A DNA stretch of 64,000 bases from an uncultured Bacteroidota bacterium. Lineage in GTDB: Bacteria > Bacteroidota > Bacteroidia > Flavobacteriales > Flavobacteriaceae. The notes beneath the pieces are model-generated. The model made no database searches, was not told the DNA's origin, and saw only the letters and a program-made list of their open reading frames with translations. Location: positions 62,001 to 126,000 of the forward strand of contig CACNQM010000002.1 in the NCBI GenBank assembly GCA_902622595.1, read 5' to 3'. The position numbers were made by a program, and so were the translations under genes. This document shows, in pieces, positions 1-10,775 of the stretch (positions within the stretch are counted from its first letter, which is position 1; the number at the start of each line of letters is the position of its first letter).

Positions 1-1
1 A

Positions 2-2224
2 GATATTTTTCCAACTAATCTTCTAGATAATATTTTGATTAGTAAGTCTGCAAGTGCTGAGTTAAATGCAGACTTTACTGGAGGTATTGTCGATATACTT
101 TTAAAAGACTTTTCTGCATTACCAGAGTACAGTTTCTCTGTAAGCGGTTCATTTAATCCAGAGATGAACTTTAATAGTAATTTTATAGGAAACGAAAAAA
201 GTGCTTTTAACTCTTTAGGATTTGATAATGGATATTTTGATCGCCCCTTGGCATCAAGTCAACCAATTCCAGATGTTGAAACATTTAATTTAAGTCAAAC
301 TAATCTAACTATGTTTCTTACAAATATGTTTCAAAAAACTATGTCAGTTTCTAGATTTGATAGCTTTTTAGACTTTAGTATTGGCGCTACTGCAAGTAAT
401 CAATACAATATCTCCAATGAAAAAACTATCGGATTTATAGCAGCTTTAGGTTATAAAAGGGATTACGAATATTATGAAGATTTTTTTAATGGAACAGTTG
501 AAAAAGAGAACATAAACAGACCATTAGAGCCATATGGTGAACAAAGAGGAGAACTCGGGACAGTTCAAAATTTAGCTAGTAGTTTACTTGGGGTTTCATA
601 CAAGACCAGAAATTCAAAATATAAATTAAACCTACTTGCATTAAATTCAGGGGAGTCAACTGCAATAAAGGGTATTTATAAAGAGTTTATTGAAAACCCT
701 TATGTTGGTCAAGCTGATATTTTAACCTATACAGAAAGAAATATTTTATCAATTCCTTTTTCATCTCTTCATACATTCAACAATGGGAATACTAATCTAG
801 AGATAAAAATTTCGCCATCAATTGCTAGAGTTTATGATAAAGACTTTAAAAAAACAATCTTTGAGGAAAATCCAACTGGTCTGCAAATTGCTCCCAATAC
901 TACTCAAAACCCTAGCAGATTGTGGAGAGATTTGGAAGAGGATGCATTGTCATCAAACATTATGTTAAGTTTTGATTTGAATAGCAAAAAAATTGATGGT
1001 AAAATAAAGATTGGAGGGGCTTACACAATAAAAGAAAGAATCTATAGAACAAATAACTATGAAATAAATTATCGTGTAAACCCGTTCAGCACTGTTGGAA
1101 CACTCCCACTGGGAGGTAATGCAAATAATCTTCTTAATTCAACTTTTTTGTATGATATCAATACAAATGAAGGATCATATATAAAAGGATCATATCAGAG
1201 AACCAATCAATTTGATTCAGAAGGAAAAACAATGGCAGGATTCCTTTCTGCTGAACTTATATTTTCTGAAAAATGGAAATCTACTTTTGGTTTAAGATTT
1301 GAAGAATATACAATTAGATATACCGGTGAAGATATTGAAGGAATAAAATTTAATAATCAACTTCTTGTTGATTCCAGTGATTTTTACCCATCCATTAACT
1401 TAATTAGAACAATAAATGAGGATATAAACCTAAGACTTTCTTACTCTAAATCAACTGCTAGGCCTAGTTTTAAAGAAGCTTCTGCAGCACAAATTTTTGA
1501 TCCAATAACTGAAAGATATTTTCTAGGTAATCCAAATTTAAAACCAGCAATTATCAATAATTTTGATTTAAGATATGAGTCGTATGGAGACGGAAATCAA
1601 ATATTTGCCATTAGTGGTTTTTACAAGATATTTAATGACCCCATTGAAATCGGTGCAAATGATGCTAATCAACCTAAAATTTTTATTGCAAGAAACAACA
1701 AAGAAGCGTCTGTTATTGGAGCTGAAATTGAACTGAGAAAAGACATAATAAACACTACTAAAAATAAGTTTTCAATAAATCTTAACGCATCAGTAATTAG
1801 CTCTGATTTAACAATGAGTGAAGCTGAATTTACTGGAAGAGTTATAAGTAATCCTGATAAGGAAATTGAAAGTTCAAGAGAATTACAAGGACAATCTCCA
1901 TACCTTATTAATTCTGGTATAATATACAATTCATTTGAAAATAATGTTGAAATCGGAGCATATTATAATGTTCAAGGAAAGACTTTAGAGGTAGTTGGGA
2001 TTGGTAACCTACCAGATGTATACACTCTTCCTTACCATAATTTAAATTTAAATATTTCAAAAAGTTTTGGGAAAAACTTGGATCAAAGTTTAACATTTAA
2101 GGCTGAAAACTTGTTGAATTCAAAAAGAGAGAGTGAATATGACTACTACAATATTGAGACAAGTCCTTTTTCAATATATAATCCAGGACAAAGTTTTTCT
2201 CTGGGTTATAGTATAAAGTTCTAA
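2..2224 (+). CDS. TonB-dependent outer-membrane receptor (5' end outside window)
   Basis: The reading frame is open to the left edge, so the N-terminus (signal peptide, probable carboxypeptidase-like domain, start of the plug) is missing. The first visible residues include the plug-type stretch ADFTGGIVDI, and the rest is a beta-barrel of alternating polar and hydrophobic strands. A typical TBDR segment (YSKSTARPSFKE) lies about two thirds along, and the protein ends in SLGYSIKF with the terminal aromatic needed for barrel insertion. Such receptors import a bound ligand across the outer membrane with TonB energy. The substrate cannot be read. The PiT phosphate transporter starts 19 bases downstream, which hints at a phosphorus-containing ligand (inference). 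Confidence 0.9.
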   Translation, partial: DIFPTNLLDNILISKSASAELNADFTGGIVDILLKDFSALPEYSFSVSGSFNPEMNFNSNFIGNEKSAFNSLGFDNGYFDRPLASSQPIPDVETFNLSQTNLTMFLTNMFQKTMSVSRFDSFLDFSIGATASNQYNISNEKTIGFIAALGYKRDYEYYEDFFNGTVEKENINRPLEPYGEQRGELGTVQNLASSLLGVSYKTRNSKYKLNLLALNSGESTAIKGIYKEFIENPYVGQADILTYTERNILSIPFSSLHTFNNGNTNLEIKISPSIARVYDKDFKKTIFEENPTGLQIAPNTTQNPSRLWRDLEEDALSSNIMLSFDLNSKKIDGKIKIGGAYTIKERIYRTNNYEINYRVNPFSTVGTLPLGGNANNLLNSTFLYDINTNEGSYIKGSYQRTNQFDSEGKTMAGFLSAELIFSEKWKSTFGLRFEEYTIRYTGEDIEGIKFNNQLLVDSSDFYPSINLIRTINEDINLRLSYSKSTARPSFKEASAAQIFDPITERYFLGNPNLKPAIINNFDLRYESYGDGNQIFAISGFYKIFNDPIEIGANDANQPKIFIARNNKEASVIGAEIELRKDIINTTKNKFSINLNASVISSDLTMSEAEFTGRVISNPDKEIESSRELQGQSPYLINSGIIYNSFENNVEIGAYYNVQGKTLEVVGIGNLPDVYTLPYHNLNLNISKSFGKNLDQSLTFKAENLLNSKRESEYDYYNIETSPFSIYNPGQSFSLGYSIKF

Positions 2225-2243
2225 ATTTGAATAAATAATTCAA

Positions 2244-3851
2244 TTGGAAAGCACTTATATATTTATAATTGGAATAATAATCTTTTTAGCAATTAGTGAT
2301 TTAATTGTAGGTGTAAGCAATGATGCTGTTAATTTTTTAAACTCTGCGATTGGGTCTAAAGTAATTTCTTTTGAAAACATAATGATTCTTGCAAGCTTAG
2401 GAGTTGCAATCGGTGCAATCTCATCGAGTGGGATGATGGAAATTGCAAGGAAAGGAATCTTTAACCCTGAAGCTTTTTTCTTTAGTGATATCATAATCAT
2501 TTTCCTTTCGGTAATGATAACAGATATATTAATTCTGGATTTATTTAATTCATGGGGTCTGCCTACCTCTACAACTGTATCAATTGTTTTTGAGTTACTT
2601 GGAGCTGCAGTAATTATGTCTATTATAAAAATTATGGGTTCAGATGGAAATATGGCAGAAATTGAAAATTATATTAACGTTCAAAAAGCCACAGAAATTG
2701 TAATAGGAATTCTCCTATCTGTTTTGGTTGCCTTTTCTATTGGTGCAATTATTCAATGGTTATCAAGATTAGTCTTAACGTTTGATTTTGAGTCAAAAAG
2801 CATCCTGCTGAATTCAATATTCGGTTCACTCTCTTTTACATCTATTATAAATTTTATTTTAATTAAAGGAATTAAGGGGACTCCTTATTCCTCAGAGAGT
2901 TTCTCCGCTTTAAATAATATGACGATAAATGAATTTATTGACTCAAATATTATTTTGTTTTGGATTATAAGTTTAATCTTTTGGTTTCTTATATCTTTTT
3001 TAATCTGTAAACTGTTTAAGCTTGATATTTATAAAATTATAATTGCAATTGGCACCTTTTCATTAGCACTAGCTTTTGCAGGAAATGATCTAGTAAATTT
3101 TATAGGAGTTCCAATTGCTGCAATAGAATCTTTTCAATCTTGGTCATCTTCATCTATAAGTGCTACTGAGTTTTCTATGATATCATTATCAGAGAAAGTT
3201 AATACACCACCTATCTATCTTTTTATCTCTGGTTTAATTATGGTAATTACTTTATGGTTTTCATCTAAAGCAAAGAATGTTGTTAAGACAAGCTTGGACT
3301 TATCAAATCAGAATGAAATAGATGAGAAATTTCAATCTAATTTTATTGGAAGACTACTTGTAAATTTTGGATTGAGTTTAAATAAAGTATTCATTAAAAT
3401 CATTCCAGATAAGATTTTACATAAGATTAATCAATCTTTTAAATTTAATTCAAATCTAAATATTGAAAAATCTATTGATGGAACTAGGCCATCATTTGAT
3501 AAATTAAGAGCAAGCTTAAACCTTGTAATTGCAGCAATTTTAATATCAGTTGCAACATCATATAAATTACCCCTTTCTACAACATATGTTACTTTTATGG
3601 TAGCAATGGGGACATCTTTATCTGACAGAGCTTGGACTAATAATAGTGCAGTTTACAGAGTATCCGGAGTAGTGAGTGTTATTGGTGGTTGGTTTTTTAC
3701 AGCCTTTTCTGCTTTTTCAATTTGTGGATTAATTGTTTTCATTATCCACTCAACTGGATTAATCGGTGTTATTATTACCCTAGCCATTGTAGCTTTAATG
3801 ATAGTAAGAAATCATATTAATTTTAAGAAAAAGGGTGAGATAAAAATCTAA
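2244..3851 (+). CDS. PiT-family inorganic phosphate transporter
   Basis: A 535-residue polytopic inner-membrane protein. It carries both PiT signatures, GVSNDAVNFLNSAIGSK at about residues 23-39 and AFAGNDLVNFIGVP at about 277-290, arranged as an inverted duplication with a hydrophilic loop between the halves. PiT proteins take up phosphate with cations. The start is a TTG: the encoded MESTYIF matches the usual N-terminal length of Bacteroidota homologues, and no ATG is near. It lies 19 bases after the TonB receptor and is probably cotranscribed with it. It overlaps the convergent MORN-repeat gene by 4 bases. Confidence 0.93.
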   Translation: MESTYIFIIGIIIFLAISDLIVGVSNDAVNFLNSAIGSKVISFENIMILASLGVAIGAISSSGMMEIARKGIFNPEAFFFSDIIIIFLSVMITDILILDLFNSWGLPTSTTVSIVFELLGAAVIMSIIKIMGSDGNMAEIENYINVQKATEIVIGILLSVLVAFSIGAIIQWLSRLVLTFDFESKSILLNSIFGSLSFTSIINFILIKGIKGTPYSSESFSALNNMTINEFIDSNIILFWIISLIFWFLISFLICKLFKLDIYKIIIAIGTFSLALAFAGNDLVNFIGVPIAAIESFQSWSSSSISATEFSMISLSEKVNTPPIYLFISGLIMVITLWFSSKAKNVVKTSLDLSNQNEIDEKFQSNFIGRLLVNFGLSLNKVFIKIIPDKILHKINQSFKFNSNLNIEKSIDGTRPSFDKLRASLNLVIAAILISVATSYKLPLSTTYVTFMVAMGTSLSDRAWTNNSAVYRVSGVVSVIGGWFFTAFSAFSICGLIVFIIHSTGLIGVIITLAIVALMIVRNHINFKKKGEIKI

Positions 3852-4204
3852 TCATTCACTGTACCAAGAGTTACTGGTGTATCCCAGTTAACTACATTAA
3901 CAATGGTATTGTCAGAGTACTCTACTTCTTTAATTTTTCCATTATTTCTGAAAATCCATCTTCCAACTTTTTTTCCTTTTTCATATTGACCAGAAATAAT
4001 TTTAATTCCAGTTTTATTAAAACTAGACCATTTACCGTGAAGTTTATTATTCTTTATAAAACCTTGTTGCATAATATTACCATCCTCATTTAGATAAACT
4101 ACTTTAAAAGTATTGTTGTCTTCTTTAGTAATTATCTTTTGCTCTTGCGCACAGAGGGATCCTGTAGTAAGTACAAGGGTAAGAATAAGCAATAAATGTC
4201 TCAT
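3848..4204 (-). CDS. Exported MORN-repeat protein
   Basis: A 118-residue protein with a cleavable signal peptide (LLLILTLVLTTGSLCAQ) followed by MORN-type repeats, for example GKWSSFNKTGIKIISGQYEKG and GRWIFRNNGKIKEVEYSD in adjacent blocks. It resembles the YwqK-like 'toxin-antitoxin system antitoxin' annotation that is common in Bacteroidota, but no toxin gene is adjacent, so that name says little about its role. It is likely periplasmic. Function unknown. Confidence 0.75.
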   Translation of the reverse strand: MRHLLLILTLVLTTGSLCAQEQKIITKEDNNTFKVVYLNEDGNIMQQGFIKNNKLHGKWSSFNKTGIKIISGQYEKGKKVGRWIFRNNGKIKEVEYSDNTIVNVVNWDTPVTLGTVND

Positions 4205-4308
4205 AATTGTCAGTTTTATAACATAAAGTTAACTATAAATTAACAATTATCAAACTTTTACATAACATTAAATTAACATTGGAATGTAAAGTACTGATTT
4301 AAAATGAA

Positions 4309-6786
4309 TTAAGAACCACACATAAGGCAGTCATCATCCTCATTTTCTTTTGATTGTGACAGGATTTGCTTTAGTTCCTCCGGTGATAATGGCTCAACCG
4401 CAACAGGTTTTTCTTTAGATTTTGATGCTGCTGCTTTCTCTGTTCTTGTAATTTCAACCTCACCCACTTCTTCTGTTTCAACTTCAACTTTTGGCTCTAC
4501 AGGTTTTGCTTCCTTTTTCTTCAAAGTAAATTTGATAGCATCAACAGCAGACTTAGTCCTTAAATAATACATTCCAGTTTTTAAGCCTGACTTCCATGCA
4601 TAAAAGTGCATTGATGTTAGCTTAGACATTGTAGCGCCTTCCATAAATAAGTTAAGTGATTGAGACTGGTCAATAAAGAACCCTCTGTGTCTTGCCATAT
4701 CAATTATATCCTTCATACTCATTTCCCATACAGTTTTATATAATTCTTTAAGATCATCTGGTATACCTTCAATATCTTGAATTGATCCGTTTGCTGCCAT
4801 AAGATCTTGTTTCATATCCTCATTCCATAGATTAAGCTCAACCAAGTCATTTAAAAGATGCTTGTTCACAATAATAAACTCTCCAGAAAGAACTCTTCTT
4901 GTATATATATTTGATGTATAAGGTTCAAAACACTCATTGTTACCTAAAATTTGAGAAGTACTAGCAGTAGGCATTGGAGCTACCAGCAGAGAGTTTCTTA
5001 CACCGTGTTTTAGAACATCTTTTCTTAATTTTTTCCAATCCCATCTTCCACTTAGGTCTTTATCTTCAACGCCCCACATGTTGTGTTGAAATTCTCCTTT
5101 TGAAATAGGTGAACCTTTGTAAGACTCATATACTCCATCTTTTTTTGCTTCTTCAACTGAAGCATTTAAAGCTGCATAGTATATTGTTTCAAAAATTTCT
5201 TGATTCAGCTCTTTTGCTTTATCAGAAGTAAAAGGAAGTCTTAGAAGAATAAACGCATCAGCTAATCCCTGAACTCCAAGACCAACAGGTCTGTGTCTAA
5301 AGTTTGAATTTTCTGCCTCTTTTACCGGGTAGTAATTCATATCAATAACCTTATTCAAATTCTTAGTTACTCTAACAGTAACATCATAAAGTTTTTTATG
5401 ATTAAATTCCCCATCTTCTACAAACATAGGTAGAGCAATAGATGCAAGATTACAAACAGCTATTTCATCTTTTGATGTGTACTCCAATATCTCTGTACAT
5501 AAATTTGAAGATCTGATTGTACCAAGATTTTTTTGATTAGATTTTCTGTTTGCAGAATCTTTATAAAGCATGTAAGGTGTACCAGTCTCAATTTGAGATT
5601 CTAGAATCTTTTCCCAAAGCTCTCTTGCTTTAATTGATTTTCTACCCTTAGATTTCTTTTCATATTTAACATATAGTTTATCAAACTCATCACCATGACA
5701 ATCATATAAACCTGGACATTCATTCGGACACATTAAAGTCCACTCTTCATTATTCTCTACTCTTTTCATAAATAGATCTGGGACCCACATTGCATAGAAT
5801 AAGTCTCTGGCTCTCATTTCCTCTTTCCCATGGTTTTTCTTTAAGTCGAGGAAATCATAAATATCAGCATGCCATGGCTCAATGTAGATTGCGAATGAAC
5901 CTTTTCTTTTTCCACCACCCTGATCAACATATCTTGCTGTGTCATTAAAAACTCTCAGCATAGGGACAATCCCATTAGAAGTTCCGTTAGTTCCTGATAT
6001 GTATGATCCAGTAGATCTAATATTATGAATTGAAAGACCTATACCTCCTGCTGACTGAGATATTTTAGCAGTTTGTTTTAGTGTATCATATATTCCGTCA
6101 ATACTATCATCTTGCATAGTCAAGAGGAAACATGAAGACATTTGAGGTTTTGGTGTACCTGCGTTAAAAAGAGTTGGTGTAGCATGAGTAAAATATTTTT
6201 TAGACATCAACTCATAAGTATCGATAACTGCATCAATGTCATTTAAGTGAATTCCAACTGAGACCCTCATCAACATATGTTGTGGTCTCTCAACTATCTT
6301 TCCGTTAATTTTAAGTAAATAAGATCTTTCAAGAGTTTTAAATCCAAAGTAATCATATCCAAAGTCCCTATTGTAAATAATTTTTGAGTCCAAGAGCTCT
6401 GCATTTTTCTTAATTACTTTATAAACTTCATCTGAAAGTAGAGGAGCTTTTTTTCCTGAGATTGGATTCACATATTCGTGTAGATCCTTCATAGTGGATG
6501 AAAAAGACTTATTGGTATTTTTATGTAAGTTAGAGACAGAAATTCTGGCTGCAAGTGAAGCATAATCTGGATGAGTAGTTGTCATTGTTGCAGCAATTTC
6601 TGCAGCAAGATTATCTAACTCAGAAGTAGTAACACCATCATAAAGACCTTCAATAACCCTCATAGCTACTCTGACAGGGTCGACTAGCTCATTGAAACCA
6701 TAGCAAAGCTTTTTTATCCTTGCGGTTATTTTGTCAAACATTATGGGTTCCTTCTTCCCATCTCTTTTAATTACATACATACTCAT
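4309..6786 (-). CDS. nrdA: Ribonucleoside-diphosphate reductase, large (alpha) subunit, class Ia
   Basis: The 825-residue catalytic subunit that reduces ribonucleoside diphosphates to deoxy forms. Residues 1-90 form an ATP-cone allosteric domain ([16 protein letters not shown]). The catalytic barrel shows [14 protein letters not shown] (Asn, Cys, Glu of the active site), CNLASIALP and the loop [19 protein letters not shown]. The tail ends in CLMCGS, with the C820/C823 pair that re-reduces the active site. A Glu/Lys/Val-rich linker at about 755-810 joins the barrel to this tail. No intein is present. nrdB lies 43 bases upstream on the same strand, so the order is nrdB-nrdA. Confidence 0.97.
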   Translation of the reverse strand: MSMYVIKRDGKKEPIMFDKITARIKKLCYGFNELVDPVRVAMRVIEGLYDGVTTSELDNLAAEIAATMTTTHPDYASLAARISVSNLHKNTNKSFSSTMKDLHEYVNPISGKKAPLLSDEVYKVIKKNAELLDSKIIYNRDFGYDYFGFKTLERSYLLKINGKIVERPQHMLMRVSVGIHLNDIDAVIDTYELMSKKYFTHATPTLFNAGTPKPQMSSCFLLTMQDDSIDGIYDTLKQTAKISQSAGGIGLSIHNIRSTGSYISGTNGTSNGIVPMLRVFNDTARYVDQGGGKRKGSFAIYIEPWHADIYDFLDLKKNHGKEEMRARDLFYAMWVPDLFMKRVENNEEWTLMCPNECPGLYDCHGDEFDKLYVKYEKKSKGRKSIKARELWEKILESQIETGTPYMLYKDSANRKSNQKNLGTIRSSNLCTEILEYTSKDEIAVCNLASIALPMFVEDGEFNHKKLYDVTVRVTKNLNKVIDMNYYPVKEAENSNFRHRPVGLGVQGLADAFILLRLPFTSDKAKELNQEIFETIYYAALNASVEEAKKDGVYESYKGSPISKGEFQHNMWGVEDKDLSGRWDWKKLRKDVLKHGVRNSLLVAPMPTASTSQILGNNECFEPYTSNIYTRRVLSGEFIIVNKHLLNDLVELNLWNEDMKQDLMAANGSIQDIEGIPDDLKELYKTVWEMSMKDIIDMARHRGFFIDQSQSLNLFMEGATMSKLTSMHFYAWKSGLKTGMYYLRTKSAVDAIKFTLKKKEAKPVEPKVEVETEEVGEVEITRTEKAAASKSKEKPVAVEPLSPEELKQILSQSKENEDDDCLMCGS

Positions 6787-6829
6787 TCCATTACCATATT
6801 ATATTATTTAAAAAATTTAAATGATTATT

Positions 6830-7807
6830 TTAAAAATCGTCGTCAAGACCAAAGTTTGACTCGTCTTTTTTATCATTATTTAAAACACCTGCTTTCTGAT
6901 ACTCTGAAACTCTTTTTTCAAAGAAGTTAGTTTTACCCTGGAGGTTGATCATATCCATAAAATCAAATGGATTTGAAACATTAAATTCTTTCTCACAACC
7001 AAATTGATCTAAAAGTCTGTCTGTAACAAACTCTAAATATTGAGTCATTAATTTAGCATTCATACCTATTAAACTTACAGGCAACGATTCTGTAATAAAT
7101 TCTCTTTCAATATTAAGTGCATCAACTAATATTTCCTTAATTCTTTCCTTTGGAACTTTATTGATCATATGATTATTATGCAAGTGAACCGCAAAATCAC
7201 AATGAACTCCTTCATCACGAGAAATTAACTCATTGGAAAAAGTTAGTCCTGGCATAAGACCTCTTTTCTTAAGCCAAAATATTGAGCAAAATGAGCCTGA
7301 GAAGAATACTCCTTCAACACCTGCAAAAGCAATAAGTCTTTCAGCAAAAGAATCTGACTCAATCCATTTTAGAGCCCAGTCAGCTTTCTTTTTAATTGCA
7401 GGGAAATTCTCTATTGCCTTAAATAATGTATCTTTTTCTTTATCATCCTTAACATAAGTGTCAATTAAAAGTGAGTATGTTTCTGAATGGATATTCTCCA
7501 TCATAATTTGAAAACCATAGAAAAATTTTGCCTCAGAATATTGAACTTCGTTTACAAAATTTTCAGCTAAGTTTTCATTTACAATACCGTCAGATGCAGC
7601 AAAAAAAGCAAGAATATGTTTTATGAAGTATCTCTCGTCATCATTTAATTTCGTATTCCAATCATTTAAATCTTGGTGTAAATCAATTTCTTCAGCTGTC
7701 CAAAAGCTTGCTTCACATTTTTTATACCATTCCCAAATGTCATGATGCTTAATTGGAAAAATTACAAATCTATCTTTGTTTTCTTGTAAAAGGGGTTCTT
7801 GCTGCAT
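6830..7807 (-). CDS. nrdB: Ribonucleoside-diphosphate reductase, small (beta) subunit
   Basis: A 325-residue ferritin-like subunit that holds the di-iron centre and tyrosyl radical. It is strikingly like eukaryotic R2: [13 protein letters not shown] carries the first Asp ligand (D73), [11 protein letters not shown] carries Glu104, His107 and the probable radical Tyr111, and [15 protein letters not shown] carries the last Glu and His. This eukaryote-like form is usual in Bacteroidota. It is followed by nrdA, with dCMP deaminase nearby. The 268-base gap upstream is AT-rich and I found no confident NrdR box in it. Confidence 0.97.
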   Translation of the reverse strand: MQQEPLLQENKDRFVIFPIKHHDIWEWYKKCEASFWTAEEIDLHQDLNDWNTKLNDDERYFIKHILAFFAASDGIVNENLAENFVNEVQYSEAKFFYGFQIMMENIHSETYSLLIDTYVKDDKEKDTLFKAIENFPAIKKKADWALKWIESDSFAERLIAFAGVEGVFFSGSFCSIFWLKKRGLMPGLTFSNELISRDEGVHCDFAVHLHNNHMINKVPKERIKEILVDALNIEREFITESLPVSLIGMNAKLMTQYLEFVTDRLLDQFGCEKEFNVSNPFDFMDMINLQGKTNFFEKRVSEYQKAGVLNNDKKDESNFGLDDDF

Positions 7808-8056
7808 AATAAATAATTTTTGATTTACGATTTTTTATTACTTCAAATATTTAAAATTCTATTGAAAATTGAAAGAGGATTTTTCAAAGATTAACATAAA
7901 GTTTTTAACATTAAAAAAGAATAACTTTTTTAGATGAAATTTTATTAGTTTTTAAGAATACATTGAGCAAAAAAAAAAATAAATTTTCTAAATTTCTTCA
8001 ATATCTTTGGGCATTAAAATGAATTAAAAAAATATTAATGATAGCTTTTTTTAGCT

Positions 8057-8064
8057 TATGTTTG
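8057..8064 (+). promoter_or_regulatory. Candidate -7 element (TATGTTTG)
   Basis: A perfect match to the Bacteroidota -7 consensus TAnnTTTG, ending 11 bases before the ATG at 8076. No clear TTTG lies at the expected -33 distance. The rest of the 7808-8075 intergenic region is AT-rich with nothing else recognisable. Confidence 0.4.
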
Positions 8065-8075
8065 CATAACAAAAA

Positions 8076-8273
8076 ATGAAATATTTAGATAAAATTTTAT
8101 TGTTTTTAACAATTTTGATTGTAGTATTTAATTTAACTCAACTAAATATTTATAATTTTTTAGATGATGAAAACAGAATCGCACTAATATGTTTCATTCT
8201 TTCACTATGTGCTCTTATCCTTATTTTAATTTTAATGATTTCAAAAAAAATAAGGGATAAATACAATAGTTAA
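8076..8273 (+). CDS. Small two-helix membrane protein
   Basis: 65 residues with two predicted membrane helices (about residues 7-23 and 37-55), an acidic DDEN loop between them and a basic C-terminus (SKKIRDKYNS). I do not recognise the family. It is preceded by a -7 element and overlaps the convergent dCMP deaminase by 4 bases. The membrane pattern and promoter favour a real gene. Confidence 0.55.
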   Translation: MKYLDKILLFLTILIVVFNLTQLNIYNFLDDENRIALICFILSLCALILILILMISKKIRDKYNS

Positions 8274-8689
8274 ATCTCAATAAAATCAACCTCTACACCT
8301 GACTTCAATAAAAAATCAATTCCTGATTGATCTTTATATTTTTTTGAGTAAACAATCCTTTTTATGCCAGACTGAAAAATAAGTTTACTGCATTCCCTAC
8401 ATGGTGATAATGTGATGTAAAGTGTGGCTCCGTTTGTAGACTGTGTTGAGCCAGAGACTTTTGCTATGGCATTAGCTTCTGCATGCAGAACATACCATTT
8501 AGTATAACCTTCGTCATCTTCGCAAGGATTTTCAAATCCTGTTGGGGTTCCATTATATCCATCAGATATGATCATCTTATCTTTTACAATCAATGCACCA
8601 ACTTGTCTTCTTTTACAATGAGATAGTTTAGCCCATTCTTCAGCCATTTTTAGATAAGCAATATCATATTTTAACTGTTTGTTTTTCAA
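8270..8689 (-). CDS. dCMP deaminase (ComEB-like cytidine/deoxycytidylate deaminase)
   Basis: A 139-residue zinc-dependent deaminase. HAEANAI (His69, Glu71) and SPCRECSK (Cys97, Cys100) supply the zinc ligands and the proton shuttle. The N-terminal CKRRQVGALIV and GYNGTPTGFENPCED segments are typical of dCMP deaminases. It converts dCMP to dUMP for thymidylate synthesis, which fits its place near nrdAB. It is divergent from the bacilliredoxin gene. Confidence 0.92.
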   Translation of the reverse strand: MKNKQLKYDIAYLKMAEEWAKLSHCKRRQVGALIVKDKMIISDGYNGTPTGFENPCEDDEGYTKWYVLHAEANAIAKVSGSTQSTNGATLYITLSPCRECSKLIFQSGIKRIVYSKKYKDQSGIDFLLKSGVEVDFIEI

Positions 8690-8754
8690 ATCTGATTATT
8701 CATTAATGATTGCTAAATATAAGTTAATCTGAATTTATTTTTTCACTTTCTTTA

Positions 8755-8762
8755 TATATTTG
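8755..8762 (+). promoter_or_regulatory. Candidate -7 element (TATATTTG) for the bacilliredoxin gene
   Basis: A match to TAnnTTTG placed 13 bases before the ATG at 8776, giving a short A-rich leader as is common in Flavobacteriia. No convincing -33 TTTG is visible. Confidence 0.45.
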
Positions 8763-8775
8763 TAAAAAAATAAAA

Positions 8776-9186
8776 ATGTATCCAGAAGAAATTGTAAAAC
8801 CAATGAAACTTGAGTTAACTAATTCAGGTTTTTCAGAACTAACCTCATCAGAAGATGTTAAATCAGCTTTGGAAAAAGAAGGAACAACACTTATAGTTGT
8901 TAATTCTGTATGCGGATGTGCAGCAAGAAATGCTAGGCCTGGAGTAATTATGTCTTTATCAAACGAGTCTAAACCTGACAACCTTTGTACTGTATTTGCT
9001 GGATTTGATATTGAGGCAACCAATACTGCAAGAGAAGAAATGCTTCCATTTCCTCCTTCGTCTCCGTCCATTGCTTTATTCAAAGATGGTGAGCTTGTTC
9101 ATATGGTTGAAAGACATCACATTGAAGGAAGAGAAGCTGACTTAATTGCTGACAACCTTATTCAAGCTTACAACCAGTTTTGTTAA
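8776..9186 (+). CDS. BrxA/BrxB family bacilliredoxin
   Basis: 136 residues of the YphP/DUF1094 family: an N-terminal MYPEEIVKPM, the redox CGC motif at Cys46-Gly-Cys48 (NSVCGCAARNARPG), and a C-terminal part (ALFKDGELVHMVERHHIEG) of thioredoxin fold. In Firmicutes these proteins remove bacillithiol from proteins, and many Bacteroidota also make bacillithiol. It ends exactly where the convergent histidine kinase ends, with no gap. Confidence 0.9.
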   Translation: MYPEEIVKPMKLELTNSGFSELTSSEDVKSALEKEGTTLIVVNSVCGCAARNARPGVIMSLSNESKPDNLCTVFAGFDIEATNTAREEMLPFPPSSPSIALFKDGELVHMVERHHIEGREADLIADNLIQAYNQFC

Positions 9187-10632
9187 TTATTTAGGTAGCG
9201 AAATTTTAAAGTCTGTACCTTTTTTACTTTTTGATTTATAAGAAATTTTGCCTCTGTGAGAATTTATAATACTTCTTACAATACCTAACCCAAGACCCAT
9301 TCCATCAGATTTGGTGGTAAACTTTGGCTCAAAAATTTTGTCTCTATTAATTTTAGAGACTCCTAGTCCATTATCTGATACAATAACCTTAACTGTCTTT
9401 GAGTTCTCAGTAATTTTAACATTAATTAATGGTTCTCTGTCGTGAGGTATAGCCTGAATACTATTTTTTATCAAATTTGTCATTACTCTAATCCACTGCT
9501 CTTTATCTAGTTTAACGAATATGTTTTCACTTGAAGTCTCAAGTGATATATTATTTTGCTCAAAAATTTCAACAACCTTTTTTGTTGCGTCAACAATATC
9601 TGTTTTTTCTAGCTGCGTCTTTGGAAGTGTTGCAAAATCTGAAAAAGATGTGGCGACATTACTCATTGTATCAATTTGTTCGATTAAAGTATCACAGAAA
9701 TCATTTAACTTCCCATTCTGATCTGAACCTTTTAAACCACTGTTTTTTTGAAAGCTTTGAACAGTCAGCCTCATAGGTGTTAAAGGGTTTTTTATTTCAT
9801 GTGCAACTTGTTTAGCCATTTCCTGCCAAGCTTGTTCCCTCTCTGTTTTTGCCAATCTTTCTGCACTATCTTCAAGATCATCAATCATTTTATTATATGA
9901 GTTTACTAAACTATCGATTTCCTTTGTTGCATTACTCAAATAAATCTTTTCATTTTTCTTAAGCAATCCTGCTTGTCCAATTTTTAGGCGTATAGTCTCA
10001 ATTGATCTAGTAACATATCTTGATATAAAATATGCAAGAACAATAGCAACCACTAGCATAATGAAATATATCTGGTAGAGAGTAGATAAGAACACATTCA
10101 ATTCACTCTCAGCAAAGGAAACATCTTGAAAATATGGGAAGAAAAGAATTGCATATTTTTCTCCAACATCATTTTTAAGAACACTGTATGAGGCTTGAAA
10201 TTTTCCAACATCTGTAAAATTCTCTGATGTGAATTTTCCTTCATCAGTTGAAACTAACATATCTGCAAATTCCTCCTCTAAAGAATAATTATTAGATATA
10301 ACGTCAAGAGGTAAATATGAATAAAAAAGTGGGCTGCCCCCTGTTGTAAAAATTGAGTACTCAACACTATGTATTTTAGTTATCTCCTCAAAATCTTTTT
10401 CGTACTCATCCCACAATTCGTACCTGTCTGAAATATCATATTTATTTACTATATAATTTATTTGTCTTTTTAATTGGTTTTCCTTTCTCTCTTGCCTGTA
10501 TGAATTATATTGATCGGATTCTGTTCTATACTGATAATAAGTTGAACCTAAAACCAAAAGTGTAGCAGTAAAAACTAACAATATCATTGAGATGAAGATC
10601 CTCAATCTCAAAGACATTTTATTTTTAAACAT
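9187..10632 (-). CDS. NtrY-like sensor histidine kinase (orphan)
   Basis: 481 residues. A first transmembrane helix at about 10-30 and a second at about 185-205 enclose a roughly 150-residue periplasmic domain. A HAMP-like segment follows, then the HisKA box VAHEIKNPLTPMRL with phospho-acceptor His278, the N box NLIKNSIQAIP and ATP-lid motifs DNGLGVS and GMGLGLGIV. The NPLTPMRLTVQ form is typical of NtrY-type kinases. No response regulator is adjacent, so its partner must lie elsewhere. Signal unknown. Confidence 0.92.
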   Translation of the reverse strand: MFKNKMSLRLRIFISMILLVFTATLLVLGSTYYQYRTESDQYNSYRQERKENQLKRQINYIVNKYDISDRYELWDEYEKDFEEITKIHSVEYSIFTTGGSPLFYSYLPLDVISNNYSLEEEFADMLVSTDEGKFTSENFTDVGKFQASYSVLKNDVGEKYAILFFPYFQDVSFAESELNVFLSTLYQIYFIMLVVAIVLAYFISRYVTRSIETIRLKIGQAGLLKKNEKIYLSNATKEIDSLVNSYNKMIDDLEDSAERLAKTEREQAWQEMAKQVAHEIKNPLTPMRLTVQSFQKNSGLKGSDQNGKLNDFCDTLIEQIDTMSNVATSFSDFATLPKTQLEKTDIVDATKKVVEIFEQNNISLETSSENIFVKLDKEQWIRVMTNLIKNSIQAIPHDREPLINVKITENSKTVKVIVSDNGLGVSKINRDKIFEPKFTTKSDGMGLGLGIVRSIINSHRGKISYKSKSKKGTDFKISLPK

Positions 10633-10775
10633 AGCTACTCAATTATTAAGTAAATATATTAAAGTTTTAGCCAAATGGTTTAAGCCATTGGTTTAAATGA
10701 ATAGAAATAGTATAATGAATACCATTTCAGATAAATAAAATTATAGAAGTAGATAAATTGTGAAGAGTACTTATG

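Noticed and set aside
7960-7985. Long A tract as a regulatory or curved-DNA element
   Set aside because: Homopolymeric A runs are frequent in this AT-rich genome and nothing else marks this one.
8724-9083. Long open frame antisense to the bacilliredoxin gene
   Set aside because: The sense strand has a clear CGC redox motif, full family length and a promoter; the antisense frame is a shadow.
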